36,508 bases of DNA from Bremia lactucae (taxonomy: Eukaryota > Oomycota > Peronosporomycetes > Peronosporales > Peronosporaceae): contig NC_090614.1 of the NCBI RefSeq assembly GCF_004359215.1, forward strand, positions 2,660,211 through 2,696,718, read 5' to 3'. The notes below the pieces were generated by a model, which did not search any database, was not told where the DNA came from, and saw only the letters and a program-made list of their open reading frames with translations. A program made the position numbers and the translations under genes. This document shows positions 28,161 through 36,508 of the stretch, one piece after another (within the stretch, counting starts at the first letter, position 1; every line of letters begins with the position of its first letter).

Positions 28161-28541
28161 AATCTTGCGGAAGAGGTACCTCGAACTCCCAAGAGTTTCA
28201 GAAGAGGGGTACCCTAGCCACTTCACCAGATACTGGTATTGACCCTCACGACGACGTCGCTTTAAAAGTTTCTCCACATGAAATTGAAGGTTCCCCCGCG
28301 CATCAAGCAGCACGGGAGGGGGGCGAAATTTCGGCGGAAGCATTTGATGCTCTACGGCACGAGGTGCAATTTCTTCGTGAGGTCCTTGCTCGGGTTGAGA
28401 GCTTTTTTGAGGCGGTTCGGGACCGTCTTTCGACGCTGGAGCGTCAACAGCCTCGTTTAGAGGGCCAGCTGGACATCCTGGTGAGGATGCAGCAATCTGC
28501 GGCACGACCGCCTGTCTCACCGCAAGCGCCTTCAAGTCCAC
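27966..28541 (-). pseudogene. Chromodomain and linker (family C copy 2)
   Basis: The minus frame of 191 codons holds a Pro/Glu-rich linker and then the chromodomain: PPPVLLDARGNLQFHVEKLL, QYQYLVKWLGYPSSE at about 28195-28300. The first aromatic Trp is present. One base is missing near 28185, so the second (Trp-Glu) and the ending DCPYAVDIFE fall in another frame; the rest of the open frame is out of register. A conserved antisense coiled-coil frame overlaps (28142-28567). Confidence 0.85.
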
Positions 28542-28567
28542 GTAGGGAGGGTCTCATAATGGCTTAA
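28142..28567 (+). other. Antisense coiled-coil open frame opposite chromodomain
   Basis: 141 codons on plus, opposite the minus chromodomain and linker. The second half is strongly coiled-coil-like (AEAFDALRHEVQFLREVLAR, FFEAVRDRLSTLERQQPRLE). Position relative to the chromodomain is the same as for the antisense frame in family A. It could be a compositional shadow of the K/E/Q-rich sense linker. Confidence 0.3.
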
Positions 28568-29555
28568 GCAAGCCAACGTAAAACACTGGGTGTGTACGCA
28601 GCTTGCTGGGAAGGTTTGACGTATAAGCTAGGCCCTTCTTGGCCACAACTATAAATGTTCCAATAAAGCGCGGGCGCAATTTGGTCTTGAAGACTGCGGT
28701 AACCAAGTTGGTAGGTAGATTTTTAGCGCTTAGTAAAACTCGGTCTCGGACCATATAAGAATCAATACAGCATCTGCTTGTTCTTTTTGTTTGTCTTGGC
28801 TATCAGCCATCGTATCCCTTACATGTCTTAAGACACAAAATCGCGTCGCGAGAAACTCGCTTACTTGTTTCCGAACGGTAACAGGGCTGATATCAGCAAG
28901 CCTATAAGACTATTCTCCCCCACCAAGCCCTGAACCACACAGTGGTATCGTTAGTGGAACGCGCGGGTGGGTAAGACCGTTTATATAGAACGGAGTATAG
29001 CCTGTAGAGGCATGAACAGCGTTATATAACGCAAATTCCACTACTGGGAGCATAGAGCTCCAGCGCTTTGGTGTCTGAGCACACACGCTGCGTAAAACGT
29101 CTTCAATGACGCAATTGACACGTTCAGTTTGACCATCGGTCTGCGGATGGTCCGCACTGGACATTTATAATCTGTTGCCAAGCACTCGGAAAATTGATTT
29201 CCAGAATTTGTACGTGAAGAGGGGATCCCGATCAGAGACAATTGCCACTGGCAAACCATGTTGTCGAACCACGCGATCGATAAACAGCTTAGCTGTACCC
29301 TCTCCATCAATTGAATCCGACACGGCCGCTAAGTGAGCCTTTTTGCCCAAACGGTCAACAAAGACCTCTTTAACGGAGTTACCGGCTGAATCTTTCGGTA
29401 GCCCAAAAGCAAAATCCATACTAATGGAGTCCCAGCATCCGATGGGAACGGGAAGACTCGCCAGTGGCGCAGCAGCATGTGCCGAGGGTTTAACCCGTTG
29501 GCACGTTTCGCATGTGCGAACATATGTGCTGACCCATTTATAATGTTTGGGCCAT
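28554..29555 (-). pseudogene. Gypsy integrase (family C copy 2), zinc domain truncated
   Basis: C-terminal GPY/F module in minus frame 28554-28754 (KLRPRFIGTFIVVAKKGLAY, THPVFYVGLLKP). Core in 28910-29164 (DHPQTDGQTERVN with the catalytic Glu) and 29165-29419 (MDFAFGLPK and IVSDRDPLF with both Asp). So D, D and E are all kept, though in separate frames. The CxxC half of the zinc domain survives near 29500, while the paired His lie in the deleted part. Confidence 0.9.
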
Positions 29556-29860
29556 TAATAGTTATCTCTTTTCCGCAGCTTTAAGCTGTCTAGACTCGAA
29601 CGCAATAACACGTCCATGCCCCTCAACATCAAAGCACTGCCAATGACAAATCTGATGCGTCACAGACGACAGAAAAAGGCCAATTTGGATTTGGCAGTGC
29701 CAGAACCGAAATATGGATAAGACTATCCTAAAGTGCTCGAAAAGCATTATTTTCGGTGCTAGTACAGCACCATTCTGTATCATTTTTAAGGAGATTAGAT
29801 AATGGCCTAGCCATATCAGCGTAATTGTTTTCGCTATATTTGTGTAAATAATTGGCGAGA
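29556..29860 (-). pseudogene. Gypsy RNase H, N-terminal remnant (family C copy 2)
   Basis: Minus frame 29562-29783 ends RVIAFESRQLKAAEKR, which matches the RNase H start of copy 1. The CDASD block is out of frame (LSSVTHQICHWQ). Everything after it is missing through the deletion at 29556-29562. Confidence 0.75.
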
Positions 29861-30690
29861 CCCAACCACTTACGCAAATCCTTTTGGTTTTTCGGAACCG
29901 GCCAATCTACTATAGCTTTTACCTTAGCGGGATCCGCTATAAGGCCTCGCTTTCCAATGAAGCATCCTAAAAAAAGAAAAAGGTCATCGTTAAAAATGCA
30001 TTTAGATGCATTGTTTTATAATTTGTTTCTGCGCATGCACTCGAGCATTTCTCGCAAATGGTCTAAATGGTTTTCCATAACCCCCGACCCTGCTCCGCAC
30101 GACTATGGACAAAAAAATCATCGAAATAAGTCTGGGCATAACCTCGATTAGGGCGAAACAGTTGCGTCACTAGACAATTAAATGTTGCTGGGGCGTTGGA
30201 AAGCCCTTGTGGCATAACCAGCCACTCCCATAACATGCCGCTTGGGGTGCTAACCGCTGTAAGCGGGATATCACTAGCTCGCATGAGCAATTGGTAGTAA
30301 CCATCAACTAATTCAATGCACTGTACATTGTTCATCCCTCCATTTATTGTTCTAAAGAACATCCTTTCTAGGAGTGGGGGGGTTGTGCTGGTAAAGTGGC
30401 AGCATTTAGCTTATTGTGAGCATGTTCAATGCGCCATTTACCATTTGGCTTTTTGACACAAAAGGTCGGTGTCGAATGAGGAGATTTGCTCTCTCGTACC
30501 ATTCCAGCCTCGTGCTTAGCACGGAAGAAATCGTCAATGACGTCACACTGCTTCCTTGGCAAAGGCCATTGTCTTGTGACACAGTATTTGGTTCCCGGAA
30601 CTAAGTCAATTTTATGACGAACACCTCTATCCGGAGGCAAAATAGATGGATGATGGTTTATTACATACCACATCTTGGAATTCATTAATT
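29861..30690 (-). pseudogene. Gypsy reverse transcriptase (family C copy 2)
   Basis: Finger block in minus frame 30368-30685, identical in sequence to that of copy 1. Palm in 30063-30362 (ELVDGYYQLLMR, TPSGMLWEWLVMPQGLSNAP, YFDDFFVHSRAEQ), with the catalytic YFDD intact at about 30115-30135. The shared run of seven C near 30375 separates the two frames. Thumb to the left, degraded. Confidence 0.9.
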
Positions 30691-31697
30691 AAGGAATTAA
30701 AGGGATCCGTAGGATCTTTAAAGATCGATGACCATTTCGTGCACTAAGCGCAGCTTTCGTGTCATTCAGGACAGCTTCGTCTAGAAGTGACGATGAATTT
30801 AACTCAAACATAGGTCAAATGACCACCATTTCAGATAAGTCGCCAGCTTTAAGGCTCGACCGCACTCATCAATAGACATTTTGTCGAGCTCTAAAAGAGC
30901 ATGTAACGAGGGGATTGCCGCAAGGCTAACTTCCCACTCAATGTTACCGGTTACGCCATTTACAAGCATATATACTTGCTCACTCGTATCATTTAAAGAA
31001 GGTTTACACGCTTCGTGTCCACCCTGTCTTGGAGTGGAGACAATACGCCTCTTAGAGGCCGGGACATTCACGTCCCCGAATATTCCAGCCTGTATTGGTT
31101 CTATACAAGACATGGTGTCTAATTTGACATCCGACAAGGAGTTAGGTAACTCAACCTCCTTATCCAGCGAACGTTTACGTGTCGCTTTACGTGCATTCGA
31201 AAGGTTTGACCCAAAATGCCCTGGCGAACTGCCCATAGTGTCACTATTGGCACTCAGTATGGTGCCACCTCGACCGACCACACTCCGTGGACTTAGACGT
31301 GCCACTCCACGTATCTCAGGGATATTGCACCCTTGAGGTCCTGGGGAACCGCCATTAGTGTAAATACTGACACTCAGTATGATGCCACCTCAGCCGACCA
31401 TACTCGGTGGACTTAGACGTGCCACTTCACGTATCTCAGGGATATTGAACCTTGATGATTCGGCCTTAGGCCAACAATGCTTTCAGCATTTAGTGAATCG
31501 TTATTATAACGAGTGTCACTCGACGGAGTACGTGCCGTTCCACTTAATTCTGCTGAGTCGGGCTCAGAGATAATGTTTTTAACATTAGAGTTTATTAACT
31601 CAGACATTCCAATGTCTAAGACACTGACAGACTCATTCAATGATCCGCGCCAATAGCGCTTTTGTTGCCTAGCAAAGGTGGGTTCATGACTCTCCAA
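30691..31697 (-). pseudogene. Gypsy protease-RT linker (family C copy 2)
   Basis: Minus frames 30799-31305 and 31413-31697. Ser/Asp/Arg-rich, no domain. Differs from copy 1 mainly by a 120-bp tandem duplication. Confidence 0.65.
31218..31457 (-). repeat. 120-bp tandem duplication in linker
   Basis: Units 31218-31337 and 31338-31457, each beginning with a (G/T)CCTGG(C/G)GAAC word and containing CACTCAGTATG(G/A)TGCCACC. 120 bp is 40 codons, so the frame is kept. The units have diverged at about a dozen bases. Copy 1 has a single, shortened unit at about 2479-2578. Confidence 0.85.
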
Positions 31698-31700
31698 AAC

Positions 31701-32060
31701 TTAGCTAGGAATATTGCGCGAGGCGCCTAAGGTCTTAGACCTCAAATCGATCCATGGCTCATGGTGTTCTAACCAGGCCATACCAAGGATAAGATCATAT
31801 CTCGAATCCAAATCAAGGACAAAACAGCGTTCCATACTGTCAAAGTCCAGAAACTTTATACCTAAGTTCAATGGAACTTTGGGAACAGTGACACGAGTCC
31901 CATTCGCCAAGCGAACAGTGATTGTATCACCTTCATGCGCTCTAAGCGCCTCAACGTATTGTTGACTATCTTCAAGGGAAAGGCGTCGAGCATAATTGCA
32001 AGACGCTCCTGAGTCAATTAAAAATTGACCACGGCTTTTCAAAGCCCTTTACAGTCGCTT
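31701..32060 (-). pseudogene. Gypsy aspartic protease (family C copy 2)
   Basis: Minus frame 31701-32042 is open over the whole domain: FLIDSGASCNYARRLSLE at about 31965-32020, VRLANGTRVTVPK flap, and the closing YDLILGMAWLEHHEPW with the ILG motif. It is the best kept domain of this family in the window; only the upstream junction to gag is out of frame. Confidence 0.9.
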
Positions 32061-33240
32061 GGGCGACTAGCAAGCCAGGCTTGTACTCTCGCCCCGTGCC
32101 ATTGAGCTCCGAGCTAATTGGGGCTAGGTTTTGTTTATTCTCACCTCCTTGAGGTTCAACAGAGTCTAGGTCTTCCCCAGTAGGGCGCCCCGCACCTACT
32201 GGGAATCGACGTTTTCCCGCACCGTACCAGATCTCAGGTATAGGTCGGAGCTGGAGCTCTTTCGAGCTTTACGCGAATTTCGAAGAGGGCAGGCAGGGCG
32301 TAAATGTTTCGTGCTTCCGCAAATATAACATCCACGGATGGTCTTATGCTGTTCCACAGCTTGAAGAGCCTACTCTCCTTCCTCAACGAGGCTTAAATCC
32401 ATAGGTTCCGCTCTATTAGACGGAACCCATGTGCTCGATGAGCTTGTTCGGTAGACAGTAGTGCTAACGCGAGCAGACTTAAAGTCAAACTCGATGTGTA
32501 GCGCTATGGCAACTGTCTCTTCGAACGTAGCCGGATGAGATCGAAACAATTCCGTTAGGGCAACGCCCTTGTTCAGGCCCTCCATATAGATGGTCACTAC
32601 AATTGCTTCTTGCACCGGGTCTTGATGCATAGATGCAATGAGAGTTCTCAACTCCTGGACAAAGTCCCCTAGGATTCTTTTACCCTGTCGAGTCGCTAGG
32701 AGCCGTGCTCGCATGCGAAAAGTCTGATCAGGCGATGCAAACATGCTCGTCATTTGCTGTTTCAGCGAATTCCATGAGGGAAAAGCGTCGTTTTTGTACG
32801 TGCTGCACGATAGTGCCCACTCCATGGCTCTACCTCCAAGTTTGGAAATGGCCATAGCCACCTCTTTTGCCGTTCTGTTAAGAACAAGGCGAAATCAATG
32901 GACATTCCCATCTGCTTAATCCAAAAAAGGGAAATTCTCTCCCTGTTTTTTTTCCCTCAAATATCTTCACATTTACAGTTAGAGGGCGAGCCCTCGGCTC
33001 TGAGTCAGGTGCAGAGATGTACCGGGTTGGCATAGATGCCGCTAATGGTCCTGTACCTGACCGATCAGGGAGGCTTCGGACCGCATGAAGGCTTCAAGCC
33101 TTGCATGCAAGACCTCTGGTCCGTGGGAGATAATAAATTCCACGTGCTCGAGCCCGAATAAGGTTTTGAGCTTGTGATAAGCGGTGCGTTGTGCTTCTGA
33201 CTATTCCGGAACCTCTTCCATTTTCGTGAGAAATTAGTCT
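32061..33240 (-). pseudogene. Gypsy gag (family C copy 2)
   Basis: Capsid in minus frame 32370-32861: AMAISKLGGRAMEWALSCST, then FPSWNSLKQQMTSMF, TRQGKRILGDFVQELRTLIA and the FRSHPATFEETVAIAL helix. The N-terminal part to 33240 and the zinc-knuckle part near 32300-32345 are in other frames. A frameshift near 32865 and another near 32380 disable it. Confidence 0.85.
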
Positions 33241-33261
33241 TGTAAAGACTCAGGCGTAGAT

Positions 33262-33279
33262 TGACTACGAGTGCTACCA
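33262..33279 (-). promoter_or_regulatory. tRNA primer binding site (family C copy 2)
   Basis: Same bases as 4372-4389, TGGTAGCACTCGTAGTC on minus, two bases from the LTR end. Confidence 0.75.
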
Positions 33280-33281
33280 GA

Positions 33282-33665
33282 TGTAGCGGAGCTACCTCGC
33301 TCCTAAAGTCAGAGGAAGACTTTCAGACTCAGAGTCACTTGGTTCTATTAAACTAATGAGTTTAGCAACTCAGGGAGTCGTACAAGCTATTAAAGCTGAA
33401 GGAATCCTAGTTCAAGGGATTCAGGGTTTCGTAGAATCAAGGGGCAACTCGTGCCCAAAAGGATATACCTTAGAAAGGCTTCTATCTTTTACAGATCAAT
33501 GCGCAAGCCTTAGGAAGGCAATTAACGCTTTAAGATCAATAGGGGAACTGCACTTTATTTTATTATTTAAATCTAAAAACCTTACCCTAGCTAATTAAAA
33601 TAGATTTTGGCCGCCAGATTTATATCTGGCGGTGTCCGCATTAAAATCAACGCCGCCAATCGCCA
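33282..33665 (-). repeat. LTR C, 5' LTR of copy 2, interrupted
   Basis: Matches 4392-4860 from TGTAGCGG at 33282 to about 33640, with the hairpin at 33611-33632. The remaining part is replaced by LTR B, which starts at 33666. The bases 33661-33665, CGCCA, would be the target duplication of element B. Confidence 0.85.
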
Positions 33666-34111
33666 TGTAACGAGGTGTATCATTACGTGAAATTACCACT
33701 TAAAAGGTTGTTAATTAATATATTAATTAACAAAAGCTTGAGAATATTTAGAGAATATTACTTTACATAGAAATATTGGAACAGCTTATCCATTGGTAGA
33801 TATATGCTATTACATCTACTTGCTCCGCGGTCCCCCGTCAGCACTGGACGCACGCAAAAAGAGATACAGATAAGACTTTATTACATGTTTTGTATTAGTT
33901 TATAATTAAGTTTGTATTAAATAGATAGAAACAGGAGCACTGTGTTAAATTAAATACAGTTTCCTTATTACTCTCTTTAGAGAAAGTGTTCTAACGAGAG
34001 TCTTCCTCTGCACGTATTAATGTGCGTGAAGCGACGTGAGGCACCACTCGCGCTGAAGCAGCTCGGAGTTAGTGGACTTGTACTGAAGCAGTACGAGCCG
34101 GCAGTGTTACA
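33666..34111 (+). repeat. LTR B, 5' LTR
   Basis: 446 bp, TGTAACGAGG to AGTGTTACA. The solo LTR at 22168-22618 is a relative of similar length, with shared blocks such as GACTTGTACTGAA(A/G)CAGTAC near the 3' end. An A/T palindrome TTAATTAATATATTAATTAA lies at about 33712-33731. Confidence 0.9.
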
Positions 34112-34113
34112 CC

Positions 34114-34131
34114 TGGTAGCACTTTGCAGTC
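34114..34131 (+). promoter_or_regulatory. tRNA primer binding site (family B)
   Basis: TGGTAGCACTTTGCAGTC two bases after the LTR. Same first eleven bases as the family A site. Confidence 0.8.
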
Positions 34132-34161
34132 CGTCCAAGGACCACAGTTCCGCCATCTAAC

Positions 34162-35150
34162 ATGGACATGTTAGATGATAATGGAAATACGCATCACGTC
34201 TCGAGTTATAACTTCTCCTTTTTAAGTGACATGGAAAGGAGTGCGGTTGAACAAACGAGTTCGACCGTAGGAAATGATACCATCTTGACCATGCTGTCCG
34301 GTTTGGACAGAGACGCCCTAAATTCAGCCATCGCCAAGTTCATACAACATGAACTTGACGAGGCGAAGGAAAAGGTAGCCTTGCTTAGTCAGCAAAGCTC
34401 TCAACAGGCAGAACTGTTAATGTGACAACAGCTATAGACCCCTGTACCTGGGATGACGCACACGAGTCCTCCAGAAACCTTAAATATAGACATCTATAAG
34501 TATAGGGGAGTCGAAGAAACTCCCTCTTAAGATGGCTCGTGGAGTTGGACGATACCATAACGGCTCGTCACATCGTCGACGAGCGTATGCAAGTCGCATT
34601 TGCTCAATCAAATTTGGCAGGACGTGCCAAACTGGGACACTAGGCATTTAGTTGCGCGATCCATATGCCTTTGGGTCGTTAGAGATTTAGCCCGGCTCAA
34701 ACAGACGTTTGAAATGCCTAGGTCTGAGTTTAGAGCTCGATCAGAGCTTCTGAAACTCAACCAAGGCAAGCGTGATGTTCAAGCTTATGCCCAGCACAAA
34801 CGACTATTAGCGAGTTGTGCCACGAGCAACCCAGTTCACGAACACACGTTGATAACGGTGTTTATGCAAGGTCTTACGGATGGTCCTGGAACGACCCACC
34901 TGTTCCGCTTGGAACTGGATACTCTTGAAAAAGCAATATTTGTAGCGAAACAGGAGGACTTAAGCTTGAGACAGGCTCGAGCTAGCTCGTCATCGTATCG
35001 TCTTCCAAGACGACACAAACTTGGAGGTCCAGAAGCCATGAACCTCTCTTATGTCGATGTCGAGAGACCTCTCTTTTCGAGCAATAAGCGATCACTGAAA
35101 TCCAATCGCTCTCAAATGTTAGGTCACTACGCTCATGAGTGCAGTGCCTG
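34162..35150 (+). pseudogene. Gypsy gag (family B)
   Basis: Starts at ATG 34162 with an N-terminal region open to a TGA at 34423. A degraded stretch with stops follows, then frame 34600-35151 with the capsid block: RLKQTFEMPRSEFRARSELL, QAYAQHKRLLASCATSNPVH, and the helix FRLELDTLEKAI. Near 35100-35148 the nucleocapsid knuckle reads SNRSQMLGHYAHEC, so the first two Cys of CCHC are Ser and zinc binding would fail. The spacing is otherwise preserved. Confidence 0.85.
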
Positions 35151-35386
35151 ACGCCCAGTACCGAGAAGTACTGAACGTAACTATAAACCGAATGCCAAAA
35201 TGGGCAACGGTCGCGGATCCGACGTTGTTGCGAAATTGCAACAGCGAGGCGGACAGCCTAAAAACGGTCGGGTCAGAAGGAAAGCAACGCCCCACCGATC
35301 CAGCAACCTCAAGAAAAATTGCAAATCTCCTGACGAATTATGCTCCAGACACACAATCATTATGGCGATGAGGTACCCTTATCACC
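35151..35386 (+). pseudogene. Gag-protease junction (family B)
   Basis: Overlapping short frames (35135-35371, 35200-35412), basic and without a recognised motif; expected linker between nucleocapsid and protease. Confidence 0.5.
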
Positions 35387-35745
35387 TTGAAATTAAAAAA
35401 AGTGACAAATAATTTGTCACTCAGAACCCAAGTGGACTGCGGGGCGTCGAAAAACTTTAATCGTCGCCAGTCACTAGAGGGTCGTAGGCTCAAATATGTT
35501 GAGCGCGACATCCCTCTAATGAGGATGACGGTGCGTCTAGCAACAGGCGCAACGATAACAGTAATGATACGCGTAGTGAAATTTCACTAAACGTTAAGAA
35601 ATTTACAGTATGATGATGATTTTATCTTACTGGATTTGGGTGACAAATTTGATGTCATCCTAGTTTTACCTTGGCTCAGAAAATATGAGCCAAGGATCAA
35701 CTGGCAGCATCGATCCGTAAAAATGCCTGCCACTTGTTCATGAGA
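35387..35745 (+). pseudogene. Gypsy aspartic protease (family B)
   Basis: Frame 35387-35590 has TQVDCGASKNFNRRQSLEG, with Cys in place of the usual Ser/Thr after the catalytic Asp, then the flap TVRLATGATITV and a TAA at 35588. In another frame DKFDVILVLPWLRKYEPR follows at about 35642-35697, with Val where ILG has Gly. The catalytic Asp itself is intact. Confidence 0.85.
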
Positions 35746-36508
35746 TGACCATCTAATGAACATCTTGGAGCGTCCACAAGCGTGTGAATGTACTACGAGG
35801 GAAGGCGATGGCTTTACTTAAGCTACGGTCGTTAGTACAACTGCACAAGATCACAGTGTGATAACTAATCCCCCTGTGGAGTCAGCTGCCGGCGGCTCTG
35901 CGAACACATGCAGCGCCGAAGGTCCACCACTCAAATAAGTCGAGTGGATTGAGACATGAATGTGCGCCTAGCGAGCAACATTCAAGGAATATACCGGTTG
36001 TTCAAAAGGGGCAACACGATGATCCTAGGTCAAGTAGAGAGTCGACGGTAGAGGACACGACTGTGATAGCGCAATCACAGTCGGAAGACGTTGAAGGAAT
36101 AAGTCCCCACATACTTAAGAAAAAAAAACTTGAATAATTAATGCTGAATTGACTAGAATTCAGCATTCCGAGGGATTAATCCCTCGACAGCCTATTAACA
36201 AATACCAGGAAGAAACCGAGACACTAAATGTCTTGGTTAATACCGGTTCAAGAATAGGTGTTTATATTCTTGATCTGTATGCGCCTCCGAAGTTAACTTC
36301 GGAGATAACTCAATCACCAACCCTAGAGCCTAAGCGGTTATTGAGAGAACTGCATGGTGGTAAAATTTCAAGCAGAGCTGCGTACTCGTCACAGAGGACG
36401 ACTACATAAACAACATTTTGTCAGCGGTAATTTTTGCAGAGAACGAACGGGTTCTCTGCAGCGCATCGATAGACGAAAGTGTCCTCGATGTGAAGACTCG
36501 GATTGAAA
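35746..36508 (+). pseudogene. Protease-RT linker (family B)
   Basis: Short open frames 35949-36137 and 36149-36409, polar and Ser/Gln/Glu-rich, in the place of the pol linker. A stop-rich A/T stretch near 36115-36160 interrupts them. RT would follow outside the window. Confidence 0.55.

Larger units (their letters stand above)
26743..33665 (-). mobile_element. Ty3/Gypsy element, family C copy 2, with both LTRs
   Basis: About 6.9 kb on minus: 5' LTR (33282-33665, cut by element B), primer site, gag, protease, linker, RT, RNase H, integrase, chromodomain, 3' region and 3' LTR (26743-27208). Compared with copy 1 it has an internal deletion of about 560 bp that removes the RNase H end and integrase start, and tandem duplications at 31218-31457 and 27605-27856. 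RT and integrase catalytic residues are kept, but the frame is broken many times. Confidence 0.9.
33666..36508 (+). mobile_element. Ty3/Gypsy element, family B, 5' part
   Basis: 5' LTR, primer site, gag, protease and linker on plus, continuing past the window. It has inserted into LTR C of family C copy 2, so it is younger than that element. Gag and protease carry stops and lost key residues. Confidence 0.9.

Noticed and set aside
30881..31336. 151-codon plus frame
   Set aside because: Antisense to the family C linker; the sense frame is equally open and conserved in copy 1.
34836..35039. Minus frame of 67 codons
   Set aside because: Shadow of the family B capsid region.

Overview
The window reads as repeat-rich chromatin from an oomycete, most likely a downy mildew (Peronosporaceae). 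The main evidence is an rDNA unit (18S, ITS1, 5.8S, ITS2, part of 28S) with an oomycete-type ITS1 start and an ITS2 of about 1.3 kb built from six repeats of about 180 bp. Very long, repeat-built ITS2 regions are known from Bremia, Plasmopara and relatives; the genus cannot be fixed from sequence reading alone. No intact host protein-coding gene is recognised. Nearly everything else is decayed LTR retrotransposon.

Layout. 1-4860: Ty3/Gypsy element of family C on the minus strand (integrase, RNase H, RT, linker, protease, gag, primer site, 5' LTR), running off the left edge. 4861-5366: rDNA leader. 5367-9868: the rDNA unit on plus. The 18S carries two tandem tRNA-derived SINE-like inserts (5924-6290), several universally conserved rRNA positions are altered, and the 28S stops after about 640 bp, so the unit is a pseudogene. 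9869-17463: Gypsy family A. Its gag and 5' LTR are inverted relative to protease, RT, RNase H, integrase, chromodomain and 3' LTR. 17464-20280: a mosaic of LTR D, plus-strand Gypsy integrase/chromodomain remains, an unidentified segment and a minus-strand integrase piece. 20300-24245: a Copia element broken by two LTR insertions (families A and B); the second keeps a perfect 5-bp target duplication. 24312-26671: RT fragments, a 100-N assembly gap and a split LTR D. 26743-33665: a second family C element on minus with both LTRs, an internal deletion and, between chromodomain and 3' LTR, an unrecognised plus-strand (antisense) reading frame. 33666-36508: the 5' LTR, gag and protease part of a family B Gypsy element, inserted into the family C LTR and running off the right edge.

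The genes once formed standard Gypsy (gag-protease-RT-RNase H-integrase-chromodomain) and Copia (integrase-RT-RNase H) retrotransposition machinery. Every copy carries stops, frameshifts or lost catalytic residues. The most unusual signals are the tandem SINE-like inserts in 18S whose tail is an inverted copy of their own target, and the antisense reading frames in the 3' regions of two Gypsy families.
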